The notes below the pieces were generated by a model, which made no database searches, was not told the origin of the DNA, and saw only the letters and a program-made list of their open reading frames with translations. This document shows positions 16,702-26,420 of a stretch of 64,000 nt of DNA, in pieces (the first letter of the stretch is position 1; the number at the start of each line of letters is the position of its first letter). Where the stretch lies: positions 62,001 through 126,000 of the forward strand of contig NZ_JAMXOC010000001.1 in the NCBI RefSeq assembly GCF_024721265.1, given 5' to 3'. Position numbers and translations under genes: made by a program. This DNA comes from Ohessyouella blattaphilus (GTDB taxonomy: Bacteria; Bacillota; Clostridia; Lachnospirales; Lachnospiraceae).

Positions 16702-19536
16702 CTATAGCATTTTGGCAATATACGCTCCTGTATAGGAAGCCGGAACTTTAGCAACTTCTTCTGGCGTACCCTTAGCAATCACCGTACCACCTTTATCGCC
16801 GCCTTCTGGGCCAATATCAATAATATAGTCCGCTGTCTTAATCACATCTAAGTTATGTTCGATAACCACCACCGTATTCCCATCAGCAGAAAGCCGCTTG
16901 AGAATCTCCGTCAACTTATGAACATCTGCAAAATGTAGACCCGTGGTTGGCTCATCGAGAATATAGATGGTCTTGCCGGTACTACGACGACTAAGCTCCG
17001 TAGCCAACTTAATCCGCTGGGCCTCGCCCCCAGATAAGGTGGTGGAAGGCTGTCCTAAGCGGATGTATCCTAGCCCCACATCATAAAGGGTCTGTAGCTT
17101 CCGGCTAATGCTAGGCACCGGCTCAAAGAACGTAACCGCCTCTTCCACCGTCATATGCAAGACATCATAAATGCTTTTCCCTTTGTACTTTACATCTAAA
17201 GTCTCCCGGTTATACCGCTTTCCTTTACACACTTCACAAGGTACATAGACATCAGGTAAGAAATGCATCTCAATCTTGATAATCCCGTCACCACTACAGG
17301 CCTCACAGCGTCCCCCTTTTACGTTAAAGCTAAAGCGTCCCTTCTTATAGCCCTTTGCCTTGGCATCTGGAGTGGCAGCAAATAAGTCACGAATCAAATC
17401 AAAAACCCCTGTATAAGTAGCTGGATTTGACCGAGGCGTCCGGCCTATCGGTGACTGATCGATATTGATTACCTTATCAAGTTGGTCTATACCTTCCATA
17501 CTGCGATGCTTACCGGGAATTGTTCGGGCGTGATTTAAGTCTCTTGCCAAGGTTTTGTATAAAATCTCATTAATGAGCGAGCTTTTACCTGAGCCGGAGA
17601 CCCCGGTAACGCAAGTCATGACTCCTAGTGGAATGTTCACATCGATATTCTTTAGGTTATTCTGCTTGGCTCCCTTAATCTTTAGCGTGCCGGTAGGCTT
17701 CATCCGCGTCTTCGGCACCGGAATAGTAATCTTTCCGCTTAAATAAGCTCCTGTCAGCGAATCTTTGCACTTCTCAATCTCTTTGGCCGTTCCCACCGCT
17801 ACCACTTCACCGCCGTGTTCACCGGCACCAGGGCCAATATCGACAATACAATCTGCCTCTAGCATGGTCTCTTCGTCGTGCTCTACCACCAGTACCGAGT
17901 TGCCCAAATCTCGTAAGTGACGCAGCGTTCCTAGGAGCTTGCCATTATCTCGCTGATGAAGCCCAATACTAGGTTCATCGAGAATATAGGCGACGCCCAC
18001 TAGCCCCGAGCCAATCTGGGTCGCTAGACGAATCCGCTGCGCCTCACCGCCAGAGAGGCTACCGGTAGCCCTTGAAAGGGTCAAGTAGTCTAAGCCAACA
18101 TCGATTAAAAACTGAATCCGGGCGTGAATTTCCCGAAGTACCTGATCAGCGATTAGCGCTCGTTGCTTACTAAGCTTTAAGTTATCGAGATACTTTTTTA
18201 ACCTCTCGATAGAGTATGCCGTCACTTCCGCGATATTCTTACCACCGATAGTAACAGCCAAGGCGCCCGGCTTAAGTCTCTGACCATGGCACACGTCACA
18301 AGGGGTAATCTGCATATACTGCTCATATTCGCCCTTGATCACTTCTGAGCCCGTCTCCCGGTAACGACGCTTTAGGTTTTCGATAATGCCTTCAAACGCC
18401 ACATCGTATACCCCTTCTCCCCGCTGGCCTTTGTAGTGAACCTTCACTTCCTTACCGCCAGTTCCCCGAATCAGTATGTCTCTGATTTTCTTAGGGTAAT
18501 CCTTATAAGGGGTATCTAGAGAAAATTTATATTCCTTGGCTAGCGCCACTAAAATAGCGTTGGTAAAGCTCTTTTTATCATGAGCGGATTGCCAGCCCAT
18601 AGCGGCAATCGCACCTTCGTTAATACTGAGTTTTTTATTAGGAATAATTAAGTCTTCGTCAAATTCCATCTTGTAGCCAAGCCCTGCACACGCCGGGCAA
18701 GCCCCGAAAGGATTGTTAAACGAAAAGCTTCGGGGTTCGATTTCGTCGATACTGATTCCACAATCCGGACAGGAGAAGCTTTGACTAAAATTCAACTGCT
18801 CCCCGTCAATTACATCAACTTCTAGAAGTCCATCTGCTAGTCGTAAGACATCTTCAACCGAATCCGAAAGCCTTTTCTCTATCCCTTCTTTGACCACCAA
18901 GCGATCCACGATAATTTCGATATTATGCTTGATATTCTTATCTAGCTTAATCTCTTCTGTCAGCTCATAAAGGTTGCCGTCTACACGCGCTCTCACATAG
19001 CCACTCTTCTTAGCGCTATCAAGCATCTTTTCATGAGTTCCTTTACGGCCTCTAACTACAGGAGCCATCAGCTGAATCTTTGTACCGTCCTTTAATTCCA
19101 TAATCCGGTCTACCATCTGATCTACACTTTGGCGCTCAATTACCTTCCCACAGTTAGGACAATGGGGCGTACCGGCACGGGCGTACAGCAAACGGAAATA
19201 GTCATAAATCTCCGTTACCGTACCCACCGTTGAACGGGGATTCTTATTGGTCGACTTCTGATCGATGGAAATCGCTGGGGATAACCCTTCAATGCTTTCT
19301 ACATCTGGCTTCTCCATCTGACCGAGGAACTGTCTTGCATAGGAAGACAGGGATTCCATATAGCGTCTTTGTCCTTCTGCGTAGATTGTGTCAAAGGCTA
19401 GTGAAGTCTTTCCCGAACCCGATACACCGGTCAGTACCACTAACTCATTTCGCGGAATATCGAGACTGATATTCTTTAAATTATTCTCATTTGCCCCTTT
19501 AATTTTAATGTATTTCTTTTTATCTGTCGTTGCCAT
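16702..19536 (-). CDS. uvrA: Excinuclease ABC subunit A
   Basis: Damage-sensing ATPase of nucleotide excision repair, partner of UvrB. 944 residues, full length. Two ABC ATPase modules are visible: Walker [15 protein letters not shown] near the start and [13 protein letters not shown] in the second half, with signatures [14 protein letters not shown] and [14 protein letters not shown]. Zinc motifs CPNC, CPDC...CPAC and CEAC...CEVC are intact. It begins 14 bases after uvrB and shares its SOS-controlled transcript. Confidence 0.98.
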   Translation of the reverse strand: MATTDKKKYIKIKGANENNLKNISLDIPRNELVVLTGVSGSGKTSLAFDTIYAEGQRRYMESLSSYARQFLGQMEKPDVESIEGLSPAISIDQKSTNKNPRSTVGTVTEIYDYFRLLYARAGTPHCPNCGKVIERQSVDQMVDRIMELKDGTKIQLMAPVVRGRKGTHEKMLDSAKKSGYVRARVDGNLYELTEEIKLDKNIKHNIEIIVDRLVVKEGIEKRLSDSVEDVLRLADGLLEVDVIDGEQLNFSQSFSCPDCGISIDEIEPRSFSFNNPFGACPACAGLGYKMEFDEDLIIPNKKLSINEGAIAAMGWQSAHDKKSFTNAILVALAKEYKFSLDTPYKDYPKKIRDILIRGTGGKEVKVHYKGQRGEGVYDVAFEGIIENLKRRYRETGSEVIKGEYEQYMQITPCDVCHGQRLKPGALAVTIGGKNIAEVTAYSIERLKKYLDNLKLSKQRALIADQVLREIHARIQFLIDVGLDYLTLSRATGSLSGGEAQRIRLATQIGSGLVGVAYILDEPSIGLHQRDNGKLLGTLRHLRDLGNSVLVVEHDEETMLEADCIVDIGPGAGEHGGEVVAVGTAKEIEKCKDSLTGAYLSGKITIPVPKTRMKPTGTLKIKGAKQNNLKNIDVNIPLGVMTCVTGVSGSGKSSLINEILYKTLARDLNHARTIPGKHRSMEGIDQLDKVINIDQSPIGRTPRSNPATYTGVFDLIRDLFAATPDAKAKGYKKGRFSFNVKGGRCEACSGDGIIKIEMHFLPDVYVPCEVCKGKRYNRETLDVKYKGKSIYDVLHMTVEEAVTFFEPVPSISRKLQTLYDVGLGYIRLGQPSTTLSGGEAQRIKLATELSRRSTGKTIYILDEPTTGLHFADVHKLTEILKRLSADGNTVVVIEHNLDVIKTADYIIDIGPEGGDKGGTVIAKGTPEEVAKVPASYTGAYIAKML

Positions 19537-19550
19537 AATCGCCTTGTCCT

Positions 19551-21539
19551 TTAATTGTCTTGTAATTGTTGTTTTAATATTATTAGCTTATCCCGAAGTT
19601 CTGCTGCGGCTTCGAAGTTAAGCTCAGCTGCGGCCTTCTTCATCTGCTTCTGGACTTCGCCTATTAGCTTCTCTAGCTCTTTCTTATTCATAGATTCTGG
19701 ATCTTTGCTAAAGTTAAGTTCCTCACTGGCCACTTTCTTAGAGATACTAATCAGGTCTCTAACGGCCTTCTGAATCGTCTGAGGGGTAATTCCGTGTTCC
19801 TGGTTGTACTTCTCCTGAATCTCTCGCCGTCTTTTCGTCTCATCGATAGCCAGCTTCATCGAGTCCGTCATCTTATCTGCGTACATCAGTACCCGGCCTT
19901 CTGAATTACGGGCCGCCCGACCAATGGTCTGGATTAGCGATGTGCCCGAACGCAGGAACCCTTCTTTGTCAGCATCTAGAATGGCTACTAGCGTGATCTC
20001 TGGAATATCTAATCCTTCTCTTAGGAGGTTGATACCCACTAGCACATCAAAGACGTCTAAGCGCATATCCCGAACAATCTCCGCTCGCTCCAGCGTCTCA
20101 ATATCCGAGTGAAGGTAACGCACCCGAATTCCTAACTCCCGCATATACTCAGTGAGATCCTCTGCCATTCGCTTCGTTAAAGTAGTAATCAAAATCTTAT
20201 GCTTCTGTGCAATTTCTTTATTCACTTCACCGATTAGGTCATCAATCTGACCCATAACCGGACGCACTTCTACTTGCGGATCTAATAACCCAGTCGGTCT
20301 AATGACCTGTTCCGCCCGTAAAAGCTCATGCTCTTCCTCATACGTCCCAGGAGTGGCCGAGACAAATAACTGCTGATCCACTTTGCCTTCAAATTCTGCA
20401 AAGGAAAGGGGTCTATTATCGAGGGCTGAGGGCAAACGAAAGCCATACTCTACCAGAGTGGTCTTACGCGCCCTGTCGCCATTATACATACCACCAATCT
20501 GAGGAATCGTCTTATGAGACTCATCAATCATAATCATAAATTCATCAGGGAAATAATCAATCAAAGTATGAGGCGGTACTCCCGGCGCCAAACCAGTCAA
20601 ATGTCTTGAATAGTTTTCTATTCCTGAGCAAAAACCCGTCTCTCTAAGCATCTCGATATCAAAATTCGTCCGCTCAGCAATACGCTGGGCCTCTAAAAGC
20701 TTTCCTTCACTTTTAAAGTAGGCCACCTGCTCTTCTAACTCTTCTTCAATCGCCTTAATCGCCCGCTCCATGCTATCTTTGGCCACCACATAATGAGAAG
20801 CCGGGAAGATGGCAATATGACCTAACTCTTTCTTAATCTCACCGGTCAACACATCGATCTGGGTGATGCGCTCTATCTCATCGCCAAAAAACTCTACCCG
20901 ATAAGCTTCGTCTCCTGAATAGGCCGGAAACACTTCTAAGACATCGCCCCGAACCCTAAAGGTTCCCCGCTTAAAATCCATTTCATTGCGGTCGTACTGA
21001 ATCTCTATCAGCTTACGAATAATATCGTCACGGTCCCTCTCCATTCCTGGTCGCAACGAGATAACCATCTCCTGATAATCAATAGGACTTCCTAGACCGT
21101 AGATACAAGATACACTGGCGATAATAATTACATCTTTACGCTCTGATAGAGCCGCGGTGGCACTGTGGCGCAGCTTATCGATTTCATCATTAATAGAGGA
21201 ATCCTTAGCGATATACGTATCCGAAGACGGCACATAGGCCTCGGGCTGATAGTAATCGTAGTAGGACACAAAATATTCAACAGCATTCTCAGGAAAAAAC
21301 TCCTTGAATTCACCGTAGAGCTGACCTGCCAATGTCTTGTTATGGGCAATAATCAGCGCCGGCTTCTGAAGTCTTTGGATGACATTTGCCATGGTAAAGG
21401 TCTTACCTGATCCTGTAACCCCTAAAAGCGTCTGGGCTTGATTCCCCTCTGCAAATCCCGCAACTAGTTGTTCTATCGCCTGAGGCTGGTCGCCAGTGGG
21501 CTTATACTCTGATTTCAGTTTAAATAGTTCTTCACTCAT
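19551..21539 (-). CDS. uvrB: Excinuclease ABC subunit B
   Basis: Helicase-like damage-verification subunit that loads UvrC. 662 residues from the chosen ATG; an in-frame GTG two codons earlier overlaps the GAGAGGTG ribosome site. Walker [15 protein letters not shown], the beta-hairpin region [17 protein letters not shown] box MIMIDESH, motif [11 protein letters not shown] and the C-terminal UVR coiled-coil ([17 protein letters not shown]) for UvrC contact are all seen. First gene of the uvrBA operon; a LexA box lies about 90 bases upstream. Confidence 0.98.
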   Translation of the reverse strand: MSEELFKLKSEYKPTGDQPQAIEQLVAGFAEGNQAQTLLGVTGSGKTFTMANVIQRLQKPALIIAHNKTLAGQLYGEFKEFFPENAVEYFVSYYDYYQPEAYVPSSDTYIAKDSSINDEIDKLRHSATAALSERKDVIIIASVSCIYGLGSPIDYQEMVISLRPGMERDRDDIIRKLIEIQYDRNEMDFKRGTFRVRGDVLEVFPAYSGDEAYRVEFFGDEIERITQIDVLTGEIKKELGHIAIFPASHYVVAKDSMERAIKAIEEELEEQVAYFKSEGKLLEAQRIAERTNFDIEMLRETGFCSGIENYSRHLTGLAPGVPPHTLIDYFPDEFMIMIDESHKTIPQIGGMYNGDRARKTTLVEYGFRLPSALDNRPLSFAEFEGKVDQQLFVSATPGTYEEEHELLRAEQVIRPTGLLDPQVEVRPVMGQIDDLIGEVNKEIAQKHKILITTLTKRMAEDLTEYMRELGIRVRYLHSDIETLERAEIVRDMRLDVFDVLVGINLLREGLDIPEITLVAILDADKEGFLRSGTSLIQTIGRAARNSEGRVLMYADKMTDSMKLAIDETKRRREIQEKYNQEHGITPQTIQKAVRDLISISKKVASEELNFSKDPESMNKKELEKLIGEVQKQMKKAAAELNFEAAAELRDKLIILKQQLQDN

Positions 21540-21624
21540 GGGCACCTCTCTTTTTGCTAAACACTTAAGCCGATTTTATCTTCTATATTTTATCATAGCC
21601 ATAGGTAAAAGTACAGACACAAGG

Positions 21625-21636
21625 GAACATTAGTTC
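21625..21636 (-). promoter_or_regulatory. LexA (SOS) box of uvrBA
   Basis: GAACATTAGTTC is a perfect match to the Gram-positive SOS operator core GAAC-N4-GTTC. It lies 86 bases before the uvrB start. An AT-rich stretch with -10-like TATGAT or TAAAAT lies between it and the gene, so a bound LexA would sit at or just above the -35 position. uvrBA is a classical SOS target, which supports the call. Confidence 0.85.
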
Positions 21637-21656
21637 TTTTTTGTTCGTGTAATTAT

Positions 21657-21689
21657 AAAAGACACTCCTTTTATATCGGAATGCCTTTT
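21657..21689 (-). terminator. Terminator after the histidine kinase gene
   Basis: A 12-bp stem (21678-21689 with 21657-21668, two G-U pairs) and a 9-base loop starts 15 bases after the kinase stop. On the minus strand the 3' arm ends in TCTTTT followed by ATAATTAC. It separates the kinase operon from uvrBA. Confidence 0.7.
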
Positions 21690-21704
21690 TAACCAATCTA
21701 TTAT

Positions 21705-23396
21705 TTATAAATACTGGGCAATCGTTAACAACAACTTTTCAAAATCTATCGGTTTGGCGATATGGCTATTCATTCCTGCTTCGAGACACCGCTTAGCATC
21801 CTCAGCAAAAGCATTGGCCGTCATCGCAATAATCGGAATCTGCCTGCTCTGCCGGGAGTCGCCTTGACGAATTCTCTTGGTCGCTTCATATCCATCCATC
21901 ACCGGCATCTGTAAGTCCATAAAGATTAGATCATAGCGCTCGGGAGCAGCTGCCATCTTTTCTACCGCCTCCTGACCGTTAACCGCAATTTCGATTTCTA
22001 AGCCGTAACCCGTTAACATAGCGGTAACAATCTGGCGGTTAATCTCCATGTCTTCTACCAGTAGGGCCCGCTTGCCGCTAAAATCATAACTTGCGGTTTT
22101 CTCTAGCTCTGGCTCCTTCTCTGGCTTATCCATCTGTTCTTCTGCACCCGTCTCGAGCCAAACCGTCACCGTAAAGCGACTTCCTTTTCCTTGTTCGCTT
22201 TCCACTTCAATCTGGCCGTTCATCTCTGCCGCGATTCCTTTGGAGATGGATAGGCCTAGGCCTGTACCGCCGTATTCTCTGGAAGTGCTCTGGTCTTCTT
22301 GCTCAAATTCGCTAAATAGCACGTCGATTCTATCGGCGTTGATGCCGATGCCGTTATCGGCTACCACAAACTGGTACTTCTCTCTTCCTTCTTGACGTTC
22401 GCTTACTTCAATGGTCAGTCCAATAGCACCGCCTTCTCCTGTAAACTTAACGGCATTGGCGAGCAAATTTAGAAGCACCTGGGTCAAACGCACCTCATCA
22501 CCAATTAAGACCGGAGCAAATTCACCATAAAAGCGAATATCAAAGGTTTGGTTCTTTTCTGCTACCTGGGCAGCTACGATATCCTCCAGATTTTGAATGA
22601 CTTCTCTAAGCTTAAACGGTTTGTGGCTAAGGGTCATCTTTCCAGCGGTGATTTTGCTCATATCCAAAACATCGTTAATAATGGATAAGAGCTGCTGGGA
22701 GGCTGTCTTAATCCGCTCCAGGCACTCTTCGACCCGTTCTTTATCCTCACTCTTTCTTGCGATTTCTGCCATCCCCATAATGGCATTAATCGGTGTCCGA
22801 ATCTCATGAGACATATTGGCGAGAAAATCCGTCTTTGCTTTGGCGCTTGCTAAAGCCTCTTCTTTGGCTTTCACCAGATCAAGGGTCGTCTCATTACGCA
22901 CCCAAGCATGACCAAACAATAGGCCGGCGGTACGTAAAATCGCTTCTTCAGCATCCGTAAATATCCGTTCCTTCTGACAGTCATCAAAGCCCATAAAGCC
23001 CCAAAATTCATTATATAAAAAGATCGGTACTACAAGAATCGAAACGATGCCTTGCGCCTGTAAGTGCTCTCGTTCGTATTCTGGAAAGGACGTTACCACG
23101 CCATTGATACAAAGGTCCGCCGATAAGTTAGGGTACCAATCTGCCGGAAAAGGCACCGATACCGTCAACTCGTTTCCCTGCTGCGGTTCCGCATTCCCTG
23201 ACCATTCGTGTATCTGGGTGCAGTAAAGCTCATCTCCTACCATGTGGTTATGCCAAATGTACACCCGATCCATCTTAAGAGACTCGCCAAGCCTACCCAT
23301 TGACGTGAACAGATTCTGATCAAAATCCTCAACTGAGGTTCCTAAGAGTACGGCGGAAATTTCATTAACCGTATTAATAATGCGCATTTCTTCCAT
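21705..23396 (-). CDS. Soluble hybrid histidine kinase (GAF-HisKA-HATPase-REC)
   Basis: 563 residues with no membrane helix. An N-terminal GAF-like sensory domain (about 1-165, ILVVPIFLYNEFWGFMGFDD) and a short helix lead to the HisKA box FLANMSHEIRTPINAIMG (phospho-His near 200). The ATPase core has N-box LLANAVKFT, VADNGIGI and GGTGLGLSIS, and a C-terminal receiver has DLIFMDLQMPVMDGYEA (phospho-Asp). No output domain follows, so the signal must pass to a separate protein. The ATG six bases after GGGAG is chosen. It lies 10 bases after the membrane-anchored protein and closes that operon; the pair may be one sensory unit. Confidence 0.88.
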   Translation of the reverse strand: MEEMRIINTVNEISAVLLGTSVEDFDQNLFTSMGRLGESLKMDRVYIWHNHMVGDELYCTQIHEWSGNAEPQQGNELTVSVPFPADWYPNLSADLCINGVVTSFPEYEREHLQAQGIVSILVVPIFLYNEFWGFMGFDDCQKERIFTDAEEAILRTAGLLFGHAWVRNETTLDLVKAKEEALASAKAKTDFLANMSHEIRTPINAIMGMAEIARKSEDKERVEECLERIKTASQQLLSIINDVLDMSKITAGKMTLSHKPFKLREVIQNLEDIVAAQVAEKNQTFDIRFYGEFAPVLIGDEVRLTQVLLNLLANAVKFTGEGGAIGLTIEVSERQEGREKYQFVVADNGIGINADRIDVLFSEFEQEDQSTSREYGGTGLGLSISKGIAAEMNGQIEVESEQGKGSRFTVTVWLETGAEEQMDKPEKEPELEKTASYDFSGKRALLVEDMEINRQIVTAMLTGYGLEIEIAVNGQEAVEKMAAAPERYDLIFMDLQMPVMDGYEATKRIRQGDSRQSRQIPIIAMTANAFAEDAKRCLEAGMNSHIAKPIDFEKLLLTIAQYL

Positions 23397-23406
23397 AGTC
23401 ATCTCC

Positions 23407-24666
23407 CTATATCATAATTTGTTCTTGTTGCAACCGATACCGCATATTTCTAGCTCTCTTTAACTTCCGACGCCTAATAATCTGTAAGTGCCGGTAATAC
23501 AGCAATAGTCCTGTGCTAATAACAAAGAAGGCTACTAAAATGCCGAGGATTACTAGCACGAGCGAAACGCTTTTCCCATAAACCACCTCTATCACTTGCG
23601 AGGCACCCACGTTACTTAACTTGTAAGCTGCGGCGTCTTCGTCTAAATCCACCGGCTTCCCGCCAACCAGGACCTGCTCGACGTGATACCCCTTATGCTC
23701 CGTAAAATTTAATGCCAGGCCTTCACCACCAAGAACGCTAAAAGCCTTGGTCTTTAACTCTTCTTCCTCGGCAGTTTTCTCCACCACCTTCACTTCGTAG
23801 TTATAAGGCACCGTAGTCTGATAATAGCGAGCCACGGTCTTTCCTTCGGCTGTCTTTACATTTACTACGGCCATAAACTTCCCTGGGCTAATTTCACACA
23901 GTGACTCTGGTTCGTCCCAGGTAACCCCTTCAAAGCCAAAGTCTAAATGGCTACTGGAGACCATCTCTTTGCGGGAGATAGAATAGACATTCATGTAGTC
24001 ACCGATTCCCAGGCCTAAAGTTAAGGGAAAATTGATAATATAATCGCCGCTGACACAAAGATCCTGAAAATTATCGCCCTTGGCCGTATGAGCGTATTCT
24101 CCCAAATCCTCCGCGATTTGAAAGTCGCTAGTTAGAATTTTAAAGCTATAGCCGCCCTCGCTATTGGTCTGAATAATATAGCGGTCCTGCTCTCCGTCAT
24201 AATCTATTCCGAGAATATTGTAGTCATCGGCGATTTTCACCTTTTCTTTTAACTCAAAGCTATTGGCATCCATAACGAATAAGCACCCCCGATTCTCTGG
24301 ATTGGCGGCGGTATAGAGCGCCACGACAATCTCTTCGGTCTGAGGATTGTACGCCATACCGTTACAGTGCTCAAAATTCATGGTATCGATACTTATTGCC
24401 AAATTATAGGGTGCTTTTTTTTCATAAGCCCTTAGGATATCCGGTGTTCCCGCTTCGTCATTGACATTCTCAAGCGTAACGATGTAATCCCTCGTCACAC
24501 ACAAAGACTGGACAATGCCCGCCGCCATTTCCTGTTCAAAAGCTAGCTCCCAGCTTACGCCTTCAAAAGGCGCATCGCTAGCAATCGCCGCTTCTGCTTC
24601 CTTTACCGGTGTTAGTATGATCCCTAGTGCTAGGAGAACCCCCATTCCTATTCTGCGAAAACGCAT
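23407..24666 (-). CDS. Membrane-anchored extracytoplasmic protein, possibly beta-propeller, of unknown function
   Basis: Not recognised. 419 residues: signal peptide (about 1-27, ending AEAAIA), an extracellular region of about 330 residues with repeated patterns such as CNGMAYNPQTEEIVVALY, ILGIDYDGEQDRYIIQ and FQDLCVSGDYIINF that look like propeller blades, one C-terminal membrane helix (VLVILGILVAFFVISTGLLL) and a short, very basic cytoplasmic tail (RRRKLKRARNMRYR). RBS AAAGGGG. It sits 24 bases after the AI-2E-family permease and 10 bases before a soluble hybrid histidine kinase, so a sensing role is plausible but inferred. Confidence 0.7.
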   Translation of the reverse strand: MRFRRIGMGVLLALGIILTPVKEAEAAIASDAPFEGVSWELAFEQEMAAGIVQSLCVTRDYIVTLENVNDEAGTPDILRAYEKKAPYNLAISIDTMNFEHCNGMAYNPQTEEIVVALYTAANPENRGCLFVMDANSFELKEKVKIADDYNILGIDYDGEQDRYIIQTNSEGGYSFKILTSDFQIAEDLGEYAHTAKGDNFQDLCVSGDYIINFPLTLGLGIGDYMNVYSISRKEMVSSSHLDFGFEGVTWDEPESLCEISPGKFMAVVNVKTAEGKTVARYYQTTVPYNYEVKVVEKTAEEEELKTKAFSVLGGEGLALNFTEHKGYHVEQVLVGGKPVDLDEDAAAYKLSNVGASQVIEVVYGKSVSLVLVILGILVAFFVISTGLLLYYRHLQIIRRRKLKRARNMRYRLQQEQIMI

Positions 24667-24690
24667 ATTAATTACCCCTTTTTTAACTCC

Positions 24691-25809
24691 TTATTTTCTC
24701 AGCTCGCTAATGGCTGCTGCTAAATCCTTAATGTCTTGTAGCAGATAGTCAAAGCCACCTGCCTTATATAGATTAATAATAATCATCCCGATTGGCACAG
24801 AGAAAATCATTCCTAAGACGCCCCCTATTCGGTAACCGATATAGAGAAAAATCAGCGTCACCAGAGGATTAAGTCCCATGCTGTCCCCCACTAATTTGGG
24901 CTGTATGAGTTGCCGTACCAGTTGGGTAACCCCGTAGATAATTAGAAGGCCTATAGCCATTTTATAATCCTTTGTTACTAGCTCGTAGACTGCCCAAGGT
25001 ATTAGGGCCGTACCCGTTCCAAAAAAAGGGAGAAAGTCTAAAAACGCTACCAAAAGTGCTAACAGCACATAATACGGCACACTAAGAATGACAAAGCCGA
25101 TGTTTAGAAGAATAAAAACAACTCCCATAATCTTAAACTGAGCTTTAAAATACCCGCCAACGGCAAACTTTAAGTTGGCCATAATCAGAGTCATCTTGTT
25201 AACGATCGCTTGCGGCGCTACCTTCTTTAACCATACCAGAATTTCATCCCTTTCGGCAATGAAGAAATAAGCGGCAATCACGGTAATGATAATGCTGATA
25301 AAAATGCTAGGGATGCGCTTGGCCACGTTTCCTGCCATTTGAAAGGTCGGTGTTCCCAAATCCTTAATGAAATCATTAATATAGGTACCGAAATTATTGA
25401 CGAAGGTTCGCAGTGACTCCTGCACCCCACCTGGTAAACCGTCTACTATCTGATTGAGAGATGCCACCAGATTATCTACTGCCGAGGATGCTGAGCGGTA
25501 AATCTCGGGAAGGTCTTTGACCAAGCCGCTAAGCTCCCGGTAGAGAAAGAGACCGATAAAGTAAAGGCCCACAACTACCCCGCCAAGAACAATGATGATA
25601 ATCAAAGCTGAGCCAATCTTTTTAACGATTTTCACTCTTTTTTCCAAAAAACGGATGACCGGACCCGCAATATAGGAAATAAACCAGCCGATAATAAAGG
25701 GCATAAAATACTTAAAGACGCCCACTCCCGCCAGCACAAAGAGCACCGTCGCTAAAACTCCAAAAAATAAACTAATTAGTATTTTTCCTAGTGATCTATT
25801 CGTCGACAA
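24691..25809 (-). CDS. AI-2E family transporter (PerM/YdiK/TqsA-like permease)
   Basis: Polytopic membrane protein of the AI-2E transporter family, whose members export autoinducer-2, sodium or other small solutes. About 372 residues with N-terminal helices (VLATVLFVLAGVGVFKYF, FIIGWFISYIAGPVIRFLEK) and the C-terminal block typical of the family (LDFLPFFGTGTALIPWAV, VGDSMGLNPLVTLIFLYIG). The TTG at 25809, eight bases after GGAGG, is the preferred start; a GTG at 25818 is the alternative. Either overlaps the engB end. No luxS is in the window, so the substrate is unknown. Confidence 0.88.
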   Translation of the reverse strand: MSTNRSLGKILISLFFGVLATVLFVLAGVGVFKYFMPFIIGWFISYIAGPVIRFLEKRVKIVKKIGSALIIIIVLGGVVVGLYFIGLFLYRELSGLVKDLPEIYRSASSAVDNLVASLNQIVDGLPGGVQESLRTFVNNFGTYINDFIKDLGTPTFQMAGNVAKRIPSIFISIIITVIAAYFFIAERDEILVWLKKVAPQAIVNKMTLIMANLKFAVGGYFKAQFKIMGVVFILLNIGFVILSVPYYVLLALLVAFLDFLPFFGTGTALIPWAVYELVTKDYKMAIGLLIIYGVTQLVRQLIQPKLVGDSMGLNPLVTLIFLYIGYRIGGVLGMIFSVPIGMIIINLYKAGGFDYLLQDIKDLAAAISELRK

Positions 25810-26404
25810 TCTCCTCACCTCCTAGGACGTGCTTGTCTACAAAATCCCAAATCTCCTCTCGCCCTTGCTTCGAAGTAGCCGAAAAAGGAATAAGGATGGT
25901 CTCAGGCAATAAGTCTAGTCCGACCTTGATTTGTTTTAAGTGCTTGGCTACTTGTGAACGTTTCAGCTTATCTAGCTTCGTGGCGATAATAATGGGCTTG
26001 TACCCCATCTCCACGATAAAATTGTACATAACCTTGTCGTTCGTCCCTGGTTCGTGGCGAATATCTATCAATAAGAAAAGAGCCTTTAACTGCTTCGAGC
26101 CGTGGAGGTAGCGCTCAATTAGCTGTCCCCACTTTCGCTTCTCGGCCTCTGCCACCTTTGCGTAGCCGTAACCGGGCAAATCCACCAAGTATAATTCCTG
26201 ATTGATGTTATAAAAGTTAATCGTCTGGGTTTTTCCCGGTTTCTGAGAAGTTCTCGCTAAGGCTTTACGGTTCATCAACGCGTTAATTAGAGACGATTTG
26301 CCCACATTGGATTTGCCCGCAAAAGCGATTTCCGGTAGCTCATTATCTGGCAAGACACTGGTGATACCACAGACGGTTTCAAGTTCTACATTTTTTATTT
26401 TCAT
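25796..26404 (-). CDS. engB: Ribosome biogenesis GTPase EngB/YsxC/YihA
   Basis: Small essential GTPase for assembly of the large ribosomal subunit. About 202 residues. G1 GKSNVGKSSLINAL, G3 DLPGYGYAKV, G4 ATKLDKL and G5-like PFSATSK are visible. The chosen ATG gives MKIKNVELET and has GGAG upstream; an in-frame ATG at 26434 would lie inside lon. It follows lon by 16 bases, the usual lon-engB pair, and its end overlaps the permease gene. Confidence 0.95.
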   Translation of the reverse strand: MKIKNVELETVCGITSVLPDNELPEIAFAGKSNVGKSSLINALMNRKALARTSQKPGKTQTINFYNINQELYLVDLPGYGYAKVAEAEKRKWGQLIERYLHGSKQLKALFLLIDIRHEPGTNDKVMYNFIVEMGYKPIIIATKLDKLKRSQVAKHLKQIKVGLDLLPETILIPFSATSKQGREEIWDFVDKHVLGGEEIVDE

Positions 26405-26420
26405 ACATTCTCCATTTTCT

